From Caulobacteraceae bacterium (GTDB lineage: Bacteria > Pseudomonadota > Alphaproteobacteria > Caulobacterales > Caulobacteraceae), in assembly GCA_020852035.1 (NCBI GenBank), contig JADZBR010000198.1:1-10732 (forward strand): a DNA stretch of 10,732 bases, written 5' to 3'. A program made the position numbers and the translations under genes. Shown in pieces: positions 1 to 5,836 of the stretch (position 1 is its first letter; every line of letters starts with the position of its first letter). The notes under the pieces are model-generated. The model made no database searches and was not told the DNA's origin. It saw only the letters and a list, made by a program, of their open reading frames with translations.

Positions 1-333
1 CTGGCGGGGCAGGGGTTCCGGGTCGGCCCGGGCGACATCGGCGAGAATGTCACCACGCGCGGCCTCGACCTGCTGGCGCTGTCCGAGGGGACGTACCTGC
101 GGCTTGGCCCCGACGCCGTCGTCGAAGTGACCGGCCTGCGCAACCCGTGCCTGCAGCTCGATCGCTTCTCGCCGGGTCTGATGCAGGCCTGCCTGGGCCG
201 CGACGCCGAGGGACGGCCGGTCCGCAAGGCGGGCGTCATGGCCGTGGTGCTGGCGTCCGGCGAGGTGGCGCCGGGAGATCGGATCGAAGCCGTGCCGCCG
301 CCGGGTGCCGGGCGAACGCTCCGGCCGGTGTGA
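1..333 (+). CDS. MOSC domain-containing protein, 3' part (5' end outside window)
   Basis: The frame is open from the first base to a TGA at 331-333, so 110 C-terminal residues are visible and the start is missing. The fragment reads as the core of a MOSC domain (molybdenum cofactor sulfurase C-terminal family). It has a glycine-rich PGDIGENVTTRGLDL stretch at visible residues 10-24, then VTGLRNPC with the conserved cysteine at visible residue 50, then GVMAVVLASGEVAPGD near the end. MOSC proteins are associated with binding sulfur or the molybdenum cofactor, and some work in N-hydroxylated compound reduction or detoxification. The exact substrate of this small stand-alone type cannot be told from sequence. 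A GC-rich imperfect hairpin (321-345) straddles the stop codon. The next gene starts 111 nt downstream with its own ribosome-binding site, so it is probably a separate unit. Confidence 0.85.
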   Translation: MAGQGFRVGPGDIGENVTTRGLDLLALSEGTYLRLGPDAVVEVTGLRNPCLQLDRFSPGLMQACLGRDAEGRPVRKAGVMAVVLASGEVAPGDRIEAVPPPGAGRTLRPV

Positions 334-345
334 ACCGGCGGCCGG
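321..345 (+). terminator. GC-rich imperfect hairpin over the MOSC stop codon
   Basis: The left arm CCGGCCGGT (321-329) pairs with ACCGG and CCGG (334-345) around a GTGA loop, with a three-base bulge in the right arm. No T-run follows, so this is at best a weak or factor-assisted terminator. It may also simply reflect the GC-rich sequence. Confidence 0.25.
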
Positions 346-364
346 ACAACGGCGCATCGGCGAG

Positions 365-394
365 GTGACTCACCGTGCGGGCCCGCCCTATGCT
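365..394 (+). promoter_or_regulatory. possible promoter for the downstream SDR gene
   Basis: GTGACT (365-370) and TATGCT (389-394) each match four of six bases of the sigma-70 consensus and are 18 bp apart. They lie in the 111-nt gap ahead of the SDR gene, and TATGCT is one of the few AT-containing hexamers there. A small hairpin (409-413 with 419-423) would lie in the leader just before the ribosome-binding site. This is weak by-eye evidence only. Confidence 0.25.
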
Positions 395-444
395 GACCGG
401 ATTGAAGACCGCCCCAGAGGCGGCCACCGGAGGATATTTGAACC

Positions 445-1221
445 ATGTCAGCCCCCAGCATTAATCCCAACGGAACCCTGAAGGGCAAAGTCGCCCTGGT
501 CACCGGCGCCAGCCGCGGCATCGGCGAGGCGATCGCCGCGCGCCTGGCCATGGAAGGCGCCAAGGTGGTGGTCTCGGCCCGCACCGCCGCCGAGGGCGAA
601 AGCCGCCTGCCCGGCACCCTCGCGGCCACCGTCGACCGCATCAACAAGGCCGGCGGCCACGCCACCCTCGTGAAGGCCGACCTCGCCCAGGCCGTCGAGC
701 GCGAGAAGCTGATCGAGGAGGCGGAGAACGCCTACAACGCCCCCATCGACATCCTGATCAACAACGCCGCCATCACCTATTTCATGCCGGTGACCGACTT
801 CACCGAGAAGCGCTTCAAGCTGATGATGGAGGTGCAGGTCTACGCGCCCTTCCACCTGGCCCAGCTGGTCCTGCCCGGCATGATCGCCCGCAAGTCGGGC
901 TCCATCGTCAACATCTCCTCGCCGGCCGGCCTGCACCCCAAGCCGCCCTACCGCGGTGGGCGCGGCGGCACGGTCTACGGCATGTGCAAGGCGGCGCTGG
1001 AGCGCTTCACCACGGGCCTGGCCAGCGAGGTGCAGGCCGACGGGGTGGCGGTGAACGTGGTCTCGCCGGGCCTGGTCGACACCCCCGGCGTGGCGGTGCA
1101 CGGCCTGATCAACGAGCAGTCCAAGGACCGCGTGCAGCCGATCGAATACATCGCCGAGGCGGTCTATCAGCTGGCCAAGGCCGACCCCGCCACCATGACC
1201 GGCCGCATCGACTACGCCTAG
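445..1221 (+). CDS. SDR family oxidoreductase, probably C-terminally truncated by an amber codon
   Basis: A classical short-chain dehydrogenase/reductase of 258 residues as read. The cofactor motif TGASRGIG is at residues 20-27, NNAA at 106-109, NISS at 156-159 and the catalytic YxxxK at Y178/K182. The serine-to-tyrosine distance is longer than usual because of an inserted loop rich in proline and glycine (about 163-176). It is expected to be a cytosolic NAD(P)-dependent oxidoreductase; the substrate is unknown. The ATG at 445 has a good ribosome-binding site, GGAGGA at 429-434. The oddity is the end: TAG at 1219-1221 is followed in the same frame by 14 codons (1222-1263), all ending in G or C, and a second TAG at 1264-1266. 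Read through, the protein would be 273 residues. The catalytic core is intact, so the shortened protein may still fold, but SDR C-termini often help form the substrate pocket or oligomer. See the matching finding. Confidence 0.9.
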   Translation: MSAPSINPNGTLKGKVALVTGASRGIGEAIAARLAMEGAKVVVSARTAAEGESRLPGTLAATVDRINKAGGHATLVKADLAQAVEREKLIEEAENAYNAPIDILINNAAITYFMPVTDFTEKRFKLMMEVQVYAPFHLAQLVLPGMIARKSGSIVNISSPAGLHPKPPYRGGRGGTVYGMCKAALERFTTGLASEVQADGVAVNVVSPGLVDTPGVAVHGLINEQSKDRVQPIEYIAEAVYQLAKADPATMTGRIDYA

Positions 1222-1294
1222 CCGCTGCTCAAGGAGCTGAACCTGAAGACGACCGAGCTGGTCTAGCCTCGACCCGCCCAAATCCCGGGTGTAG

Positions 1295-1326
1295 GCGGCA
1301 TGGCGGAGGGGCCTTCGCCATGCCGC
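1295..1326 (+). promoter_or_regulatory. 11-bp perfect hairpin enclosing the SD and start codon of the GNAT-TSUP operon
   Basis: GCGGCATGGCG (1295-1305) is the exact reverse complement of CGCCATGCCGC (1316-1326), with a 10-nt loop at 1306-1315. The GNAT start codon ATG (1320-1322) is inside the right arm, and the purine-rich ribosome-binding site (GGAGGGG, 1305-1311) is at the stem-loop boundary and in the loop. If transcribed from upstream, the folded leader would hide the first start of the operon. It could alternatively act as a terminator for the SDR gene, although no T-run follows. Confidence 0.55.
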
Positions 1327-1835
1327 AGATTCGAAAGCTGACGCCCGACGAGGTGGAGACAGCCGCGCCAGCCTTGGCTGACCTTCTGCTCGATTGCGTC
1401 GCGGGCGGCGCCTCCATCGGCTTCATGGACGGAATGACCGCGGCGGAGGCGGCAGGCTTCTGGCGCGCGGTCGCCGGCGCCGCGGCGAGCGATGGACGCG
1501 TCGTCCTGGTCGCGGAGGACGAGACGGGTCTCCTCGGCACGGTGCAGATGATCCCCGCCGCCATGCCCAATCAGCCGCACCGCTTCGACATCGCCAAGAT
1601 GCAGGTGGATCGCCGCGCCCGCCGCCAGGGGATCGGCGAGGCCCTGATGCGCGCGGCCGAGGCCGCCGCCCTGGCGCAAGGCCGAACCGTCGGCGTGCTC
1701 GACACCGCCGACGCGACAGCCGCCCGGCTCTACGAGCGTTGCGGCTGGACCAGGGTCGGTGAGATTCCCGCCTACGCCCTGCTCCCGAACGGCGAGCTCT
1801 GCGGAACGACCTTCTCCTACCTGCGGCTGGCATGA
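1320..1835 (+). CDS. GNAT family N-acetyltransferase
   Basis: A 171-residue protein with a GNAT fold. The acetyl-CoA pyrophosphate loop (motif A) reads VDRRARRQGIGEALM at 97-110, with the core RRQGIG at 101-106. The following helix is alanine-rich, then LDTADATAARLYERCGW (128-143) gives the typical beta5/alpha4 region in which the tyrosine serves as general acid in many members. It would transfer an acetyl group from acetyl-CoA to an unknown amine. The ATG at 1320 is chosen because GGAGGGG lies just upstream and the next in-frame Met is at residue 36. This start lies within the hairpin at 1295-1326. Its stop overlaps the next start (ATGA, 1832-1835), so translation of the two is probably coupled. 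It is the first gene of a four-gene cluster and could be a small-molecule resistance or modification enzyme, but nothing visible fixes the substrate. Confidence 0.88.
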   Translation: MPQIRKLTPDEVETAAPALADLLLDCVAGGASIGFMDGMTAAEAAGFWRAVAGAAASDGRVVLVAEDETGLLGTVQMIPAAMPNQPHRFDIAKMQVDRRARRQGIGEALMRAAEAAALAQGRTVGVLDTADATAARLYERCGWTRVGEIPAYALLPNGELCGTTFSYLRLA

Positions 1836-2587
1836 GCGGGCTCGCCGCCGCCTTCATCATCGCCGCCGCCTTCGTCACCGCCACCCTCTCGGGCGTGTTC
1901 GGCATGGCCGGCGGGCTGGTGCTGATGGGCTGCCTGGCGCTGGTGCTGCCGGTCTCGGCGGCGTTCGTCACCCACGGCCTTCTGCAGCTGGTCGCCAACG
2001 GCTGGCGCGCGGTACTGCACCGCCGGCACGTCAGTTGGCGCATCGTCGGGCTCTACGCCATCGCCTCCTTCGCCGCCGGCGCCCTGGTGTCGGTGCTCGC
2101 CTTCGCGCCCTCCAAGCCGCTGCTCTACCTCTTGATGGGCCTGGTGCCCGGCCTGCTATGGCTGCCGACCCGCTGGCTGCAGCTTGACGCATCGAAGGCG
2201 CCTCAAGCCCTGGTCTCCGGCTTCCTGGTGACCGGGCTTAACCTGGTGGCGGGCGTCGCCGGCCCGCTGCTCGACGTCTTCTTCGTGCGCACCGTGCTGA
2301 CCCGCCACCAGATCGTCGCCACCAAGGCCGCCACACAGGTGTTCGCGCACCTGGCCAAGGTCGTGGTCTATGGCGCGCCGCTGCTGGCCAGCCATACCGA
2401 CGATTTTCCGCCCTGGTGGCTATTCCTCTTCGCTGTGCCGCTCTCGATGCTGGGCACGGTGGTCGGCGGCCGCATCCTCGACCGGATGAGCGACGTCAAC
2501 TTCAAGCGCTGGACCCGCTGGATCGTCACCGCCGTGGGCGTGGTCTACCTGGCGCAGGCCGCCCAGCTCTATTTCGGCGGCGCGTGA
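1832..2587 (+). CDS. TSUP (TauE/SafE) family permease, first copy
   Basis: A 251-residue, strongly hydrophobic inner-membrane protein with about seven to eight predicted membrane segments. It has the two-half repeat of the TSUP family: an N-terminal SGVFGMAGGL motif (20-29) and a second GVAGPLLD motif (141-148), followed by LTRHQIVATKA (156-166). TauE/SafE proteins are associated with export or uptake of sulfite, sulfoacetate or other organosulfur and small organic anions; the substrate here is not shown. The length is normal for the family. It starts at ATG 1832 within the stop codon of the GNAT gene and its TGA (2585-2587) overlaps the GTG start of the next TSUP gene. By hand alignment about 85 of its first 180 residues are identical to the second copy without gaps, which marks the pair as a tandem duplication. 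Confidence 0.9.
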   Translation: MSGLAAAFIIAAAFVTATLSGVFGMAGGLVLMGCLALVLPVSAAFVTHGLLQLVANGWRAVLHRRHVSWRIVGLYAIASFAAGALVSVLAFAPSKPLLYLLMGLVPGLLWLPTRWLQLDASKAPQALVSGFLVTGLNLVAGVAGPLLDVFFVRTVLTRHQIVATKAATQVFAHLAKVVVYGAPLLASHTDDFPPWWLFLFAVPLSMLGTVVGGRILDRMSDVNFKRWTRWIVTAVGVVYLAQAAQLYFGGA

Positions 2588-3333
2588 CCGCCGGGTCGGT
2601 CGCCGCCGTCCTCGGCGCCGTCTTCGTCACGGCCGTGATCTCCGGCGCCTTCGGCATGGCCGGCGGCCTCCTGCTGATGGGGGTGCTCACCTTCGCCCTG
2701 CCGGTCGCCGCCGCCATGTCGGTGCACGGCATCACCCAGGTGACCTCCAACGCCGCCCGCGTGGCGCTGCACATCGGCCACGTGCGCTGGCGCACGACCG
2801 GCGTCTTCGGCATCGGCGCCCTCGTGGCCACGGCCGTCTTCGGCGCGGTGGTCGCCACGCCGTCGAAGGCGGTTGTGTTCCTGGGGCTCGGCCTGCTGCC
2901 GATCACCATCTGGCTGCCGGAGCGCTGGGTCGGGCTCGACCCGACCAAGCCGTCGCACTCGCTGGCCGCCGGCTTCGTCTCCACAGCGGTGAGCCTGGTC
3001 ACCGGCATCTCCGGCCCGCTGACCGATCTCTTCCTGACCCAGGGCAAGCTCACCCGCCACCAGATGGTCGCCACCAAGGCTTCGCTGCAGATCTTCGGGC
3101 ACCTGGCCAAGATCGTGGTCTACGGCGGTGCGATCCTCGGCGGCGACGCGGCCGCCGCGCCCTGGCCGCTGATCGTGGGCGCCGCCGTGCTGGCCGTCGC
3201 CGGGGCGACCCTCGGCGGGCGCGTGCTCGACCGCTTCAGCGACGAGGGTTTCCGCAAGTGGCGCCGCTGGATATTCACCGCCATCGGCGCGACCTACCTC
3301 GTCCAGGCCGCGCGGCTCTTCTGGGGAGCGTGA
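2584..3333 (+). CDS. TSUP (TauE/SafE) family permease, second copy
   Basis: A 249-residue membrane protein, paralogous to the preceding gene. The GTG at 2584 is chosen as start because it overlaps the previous stop (GTGA). From this point the protein aligns without gaps to the start of the first copy: SGAFGMAGGL at 20-29, GISGPLTD at 141-148 and LTRHQMVATKA at 156-166 fall at identical positions. A longer in-frame ORF reaches back to 2416, but that part lies within the upstream gene and has no similarity to TSUP N-termini. There is no clear ribosome-binding site of its own, so translation probably depends on coupling to the first copy. Together the two may form a heteromeric transporter or two transporters of different specificity. 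The TGA at 3331-3333 overlaps the next ATG. Confidence 0.9.
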   Translation: MTAGSVAAVLGAVFVTAVISGAFGMAGGLLLMGVLTFALPVAAAMSVHGITQVTSNAARVALHIGHVRWRTTGVFGIGALVATAVFGAVVATPSKAVVFLGLGLLPITIWLPERWVGLDPTKPSHSLAAGFVSTAVSLVTGISGPLTDLFLTQGKLTRHQMVATKASLQIFGHLAKIVVYGGAILGGDAAAAPWPLIVGAAVLAVAGATLGGRVLDRFSDEGFRKWRRWIFTAIGATYLVQAARLFWGA

Positions 3334-3920
3334 TGCAGCTCGATCCGACCGTCTTGCTTGAAGGCCGCCACGTGCGCCTCGAACCGCTCGCCGAGCCTCA
3401 CAAGGCTGGCCTGCGCGCCGCCTGCGCCGCTGACCCGGACACCTGGAACAACCTTTACCCCTACTCGATGCTCGGCGAAGCCTTCGACGCCGGCTGGGCG
3501 CGGATGGCCCGCGACCGCGACGCCGGGACGCTGATCCCCTTCGCCGTGGTGGTGGACGGCGCCTGCCGCGGCATGACCTGCTACATCACCCCCAGCGCCG
3601 AGAACCGCTCGGTGGAGATCGGCGGCACCTACTACGCCCCCTCGGTGCGCGGCGGGCCGGTGAACCCCGAGTGCAAGCGCCTGCTGCTCGCCCATGCCTT
3701 CGAGGCCGGCGCCATGCGTGTCTGGTTCAAGATTGACGCCATCAACGCCCGCAGCCGCGCCGCTGTGCTGAAGCTCGGCGCCACGCAGGAGGGCATCCTG
3801 CGCCGCGACCGCATCACCTGGACCGGCCGGGTGCGCGACACCGTCTTCCTCTCGATTCTCGACGACGAGTGGCCGGCGGTGCGCGAGCGGCTCGACGAGC
3901 GGTTGGCGGCGTTCGGCTAG
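3333..3920 (+). CDS. GNAT family N-acetyltransferase, RimJ/RimL type
   Basis: A 195-residue acetyltransferase of the RimJ/RimL-like group (Acetyltransf_3 family). LEGRHVRLEPL at 9-19 is the typical first strand. GGTYYAPSVRGGPVNPECK (97-115) is the family's acetyl-CoA binding region, followed by LLLAHAFEAG. The INARSRAAVLKLGATQEGILRR segment (137-158) includes the conserved N-x-x-S. The family acetylates protein N-termini or small molecules; this member's target is unknown. The ATG at 3333 overlaps the TSUP stop in TGATG and has GGGGAG at 3323-3328; a GTG immediately before it (3330) is an equally possible start adding one residue. It is the last gene of the overlapping cluster and is followed by a strong stem-loop. 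Confidence 0.9.
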   Translation: MQLDPTVLLEGRHVRLEPLAEPHKAGLRAACAADPDTWNNLYPYSMLGEAFDAGWARMARDRDAGTLIPFAVVVDGACRGMTCYITPSAENRSVEIGGTYYAPSVRGGPVNPECKRLLLAHAFEAGAMRVWFKIDAINARSRAAVLKLGATQEGILRRDRITWTGRVRDTVFLSILDDEWPAVRERLDERLAAFG

Positions 3921-3922
3921 AG

Positions 3923-3949
3923 CGGCGCGGCCCCCCGGGAGCCGCGCCG
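3923..3949 (+). terminator. GC-rich stem-loop between convergent genes, probable bidirectional terminator
   Basis: CGGCGCGGC (3923-3931) is a perfect 9-bp inverted match to GCCGCGCCG (3941-3949), with a 9-nt loop. It sits in the 37-nt gap between the stop codons of the GNAT gene (+) and the SDR gene (-), where it would be positioned to end both transcripts. There is no T-run on either side, so Rho-independent action is not certain. Confidence 0.5.
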
Positions 3950-3957
3950 TCGGATCG

Positions 3958-4839
3958 TCAGGCGCTGGCCGCCGTCAGTTCACGCTCCTTGGAGGGGAAG
4001 AACACCTCCGACGCGTGGTCGGCGACTTCCCGAGCGGTGTAGGGCCGCCCCGGCTGGAAGCCCTTGGTCTGCAGCATCTTGATCTCGCGCACGCCGCGCG
4101 AGGAGACGCCCAGCACCTTGCCGGAATGGTCCGCCGCCAGGTCCGAGCACATGTAGAGCACGCCCGGCGCCACGTTCTCCGGCAGGCTCAGGGGGTCCGG
4201 CTCTTGGCCCTTGCGGCCTGGCAGGTCGGAGGTCATGCGGGTGTAGGCGCCCGGCGCCAGGCCCATGACGCGGATGTTGTACTTGCGCCCCTCGATCGAG
4301 AGCACGCGCATGAAGCCGTAGATGCCCGCCTTGGCCGCGCCGTAGTTCGACTGGCCGAAGTTGCCGTAGAGGCCCGAGGTCGAGGAGGTCATCAGGATCA
4401 TGCCGCCGCGGCCTGACTCCTTCATGTGCTTCCAGACCGGCATGGTGACGCAGTAGGTGCCCTTCAGGTGCACCTTCACCACCAGGTCCCAGTCCTGCTC
4501 GGAGGTGTTGGCGAAGCTCTTGTCGCGCAGGATGCCGGCGTTGTTGACCAGGATGTCCACCTGGCCGAAGGCGTCCATGGCGGTCTTGAAGATGTTTTCG
4601 CCGCCGGCCATCGTCGAGACGTCGTCGCCGTTGGCCACCGCCCGGCCGCCGGCCGCGGTGATCGCATCGACCACGTTCTGCGCCGCGGTCTTGTCCGCGC
4701 CCGAGCCGTCGCGCGGGCCGCCCAGGTCGTTGACCACCACCGCCGCGCCCTCGGCGGCGAACAGCTTGGCGTAGGCCTCGCCCAGGCCGTTGCCGGCCCC
4801 GGTGATGATGGCGACCTTGCCGTCGAGCAATCCTGGCAT
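3958..4839 (-). CDS. SDR family dehydrogenase, MFE-2 / (3R)-hydroxyacyl-CoA dehydrogenase-like
   Basis: A 293-residue SDR. The cofactor loop TGAGNGLG is at 13-20, NNAG at 99-102, serines at 152-153, and the catalytic YxxxK at Y166/K170. SSTSGLYGNFGQSNYGAAKAG closely resembles the dehydrogenase domain of peroxisomal multifunctional enzyme 2 (HSD17B4). NDLGG at 37-41, where the cofactor-selecting acidic residue D38 follows the second strand, suggests NAD(H). By analogy it would oxidise (3R)-hydroxyacyl-CoA in a beta-oxidation-like pathway, or a sterol or fatty-acid derivative; this is family-based inference. The ATG at 4839 has AGGAAGG (4848-4854 on the complementary strand) at good spacing. 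It lies 72 nt after the DUF6265-like gene in the same direction and may be read from its own promoter or with tadA. It ends next to the stem-loop at 3923-3949. Confidence 0.92.
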   Translation of the reverse strand: MPGLLDGKVAIITGAGNGLGEAYAKLFAAEGAAVVVNDLGGPRDGSGADKTAAQNVVDAITAAGGRAVANGDDVSTMAGGENIFKTAMDAFGQVDILVNNAGILRDKSFANTSEQDWDLVVKVHLKGTYCVTMPVWKHMKESGRGGMILMTSSTSGLYGNFGQSNYGAAKAGIYGFMRVLSIEGRKYNIRVMGLAPGAYTRMTSDLPGRKGQEPDPLSLPENVAPGVLYMCSDLAADHSGKVLGVSSRGVREIKMLQTKGFQPGRPYTAREVADHASEVFFPSKERELTAASA

Positions 4840-4911
4840 TGGCGTTTCCTTCCTTATGGTTTCCTTGAAAGGCGGCCATCATCCGGCGGCCGGGCCGGCG
4901 GGGCAAGCGCC

Positions 4912-5364
4912 TCAGCAGCCGGAAGCGTCGCCTTTCTCGAACCGCCAGACCATCTCCACCGGCTTGCCGTTCACCGGACCCTCGATACGGGCGGTCAGCG
5001 CATCCCCTTCGCGGGCGTAGGCGACGCGCTTGGGGAAGTCGTGGTCGGGGTTGGCGAAGACGGCGCTGGTCCCGCGCGCGTCGATGAGCCGGAACACGGT
5101 CGGCGGCGAGCGCCCGCCGGGGCTGGCGAGATAGGCCCAGCCGTCCTTGTCCCGGGCGATGCGCATGAACTCGAAGCTGGCGCGCCCTTTCTCGAAGCTG
5201 TGGTTGGCGCCGACGAAGAGGTCGCCGCGCGGTCCCATCCAGCGCTCCTCGATCACCCGGTCCGGCTCGCAGAGACGCCAGTCGCCGGCGATCCACGAGA
5301 GGTCGACGTCGGCCGGCGCCGGCGTGGACAGCAGCATCCCGAGCGCGACGATCGCCGCCGTCAT
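4912..5364 (-). CDS. DUF6265-like hypothetical exported protein
   Basis: A 150-residue protein with a short hydrophobic N-terminus (residues 1-18, ending in APA before DVDLS) that looks like a Sec signal peptide, so the mature part is probably periplasmic. The body has the pattern I associate with DUF6265: WIAGDWRL at 24-31, EERW with a following MGP at 39-45, SFEFMRI at 63-69, ASPGGRSPP at 80-88 and FANPDHDFPKRV at 103-114, then TARIEG. It is predicted to be mostly beta strand, possibly a lipocalin-like small barrel. Function is unknown. There are only two cysteines (C32 and the last residue, C150), which could form a disulfide after export. The start codon overlaps the tadA stop by 4 nt (ATGA at 5364-5361), which indicates co-transcription and coupled translation with tadA; no functional link is evident. 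Confidence 0.82.
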   Translation of the reverse strand: MTAAIVALGMLLSTPAPADVDLSWIAGDWRLCEPDRVIEERWMGPRGDLFVGANHSFEKGRASFEFMRIARDKDGWAYLASPGGRSPPTVFRLIDARGTSAVFANPDHDFPKRVAYAREGDALTARIEGPVNGKPVEMVWRFEKGDASGC

Positions 5365-5834
5365 GCGGTCTTCTCCTTCCCGCGCCGGGCGCGGAAGAAG
5401 GACTTCAGCATGGCCGAACTCTCATCGGCAAGCACGCCGCCGGTGACGCTCGGCCGCCAGTGGCAGGTCGGCTGGTCGAACACCCTGGCGCCGTGGAAGA
5501 CGCCGCCGCCCTTGGGGTCGTCGGCGCCGAACACCACCCGCCCGATCCGCGCGTGACTGATCGCCCCGGCGCACATGGCGCAGGGCTCTAGCGTCACCAC
5601 CAGGGTCAGATCCGTCAGCCGGTAGTTGCCGAGCCTGGCCGCCGCCGCGCGCAGCGCCAGCACCTCGGCGTGGGCGGTGGGATCGGAGAGCGAGATCGGG
5701 CTGTTGCCGGCGACGGCGATCACCTCGCCGGACGCGGCATCGACCACCACGGCGCCCACCGGCGTCTCGCCGCGCGCGGCGGCGTCTTGCGCGGCGGCGA
5801 GGGCGATGCGCATGGTCGGCTCGTCATGGTCCAT
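5361..5834 (-). CDS. tadA: tRNA-specific adenosine-34 deaminase (nucleoside deaminase)
   Basis: A 157-residue zinc-dependent deaminase of the CDA superfamily. The zinc and proton-shuttle motif HAE is at H55-E57 in the context DPTAHAEVLALR, and PCAMC at 84-88 supplies C85 and C88. Both match TadA, which converts A34 to inosine in the tRNA-Arg(ACG) anticodon and is normally essential in bacteria. N44 upstream fits the substrate-binding Asn of the family. A generic guanine/cytosine deaminase is less likely given the surrounding DPTAHAE and LEPCAMCAGAI sequence. The start at 5834 gives MDHDEPTM; an internal Met at 5813 (residue 8) would also give a normal TadA N-terminus. Neither has a clear ribosome-binding site. 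The first start codon lies in the same palindrome as that of the divergent rRNA pseudouridine synthase gene. It overlaps the DUF6265-like gene downstream. Confidence 0.92.
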   Translation of the reverse strand: MDHDEPTMRIALAAAQDAAARGETPVGAVVVDAASGEVIAVAGNSPISLSDPTAHAEVLALRAAAARLGNYRLTDLTLVVTLEPCAMCAGAISHARIGRVVFGADDPKGGGVFHGARVFDQPTCHWRPSVTGGVLADESSAMLKSFFRARRGKEKTA

Positions 5835-5836
5835 GA
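5824..5836. promoter_or_regulatory. 13-bp palindrome containing both divergent start codons
   Basis: TCATGG (5824-5829) and CCATGA (5831-5836) form a perfect inverted repeat around T5830. The + strand ATG at 5826-5828 starts the pseudouridine synthase, and the - strand ATG at 5834-5832 starts tadA. Because the genes overlap at their 5' ends, any promoters for either gene must lie inside the coding sequence of the other. Confidence 0.5.

Noticed and set aside
1..1266. Functional sulfur/molybdenum link between the MOSC gene and the TSUP operon
   Set aside because: Both families can relate to sulfur, but the SDR gene and separate signals lie between them; proximity alone does not support it.
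448..1281. 277-residue ORF on the - strand opposite the first SDR gene
   Set aside because: Its Gly/Asp/Leu/Val/His-rich composition is the usual mirror of a GC-rich coding region, and the + strand encodes a clear SDR with motifs.
984..1319. Extended N-terminus (112 residues) for the GNAT gene in the same frame
   Set aside because: It overlaps the SDR gene out of frame and has shadow-type composition; family similarity begins at the ATG at 1320, which has a ribosome-binding site.
2416..2583. N-terminal extension of the second TSUP gene
   Set aside because: It overlaps the first TSUP gene in another frame, and the GTG at 2584 gives exact N-terminal correspondence with the paralogue.
4883..4898. 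CCGGC/GCCGG hairpin between the DUF6265-like and SDR genes as a terminator
   Set aside because: Only 5 bp of stem and no T-run; such short repeats are expected by chance at this GC content.
3980..5296. 438-residue Arg/Gly-rich ORF on the - strand across the SDR and DUF6265-like genes
   Set aside because: It is an alternate frame of two well-supported genes on the same strand and has no recognisable domain.
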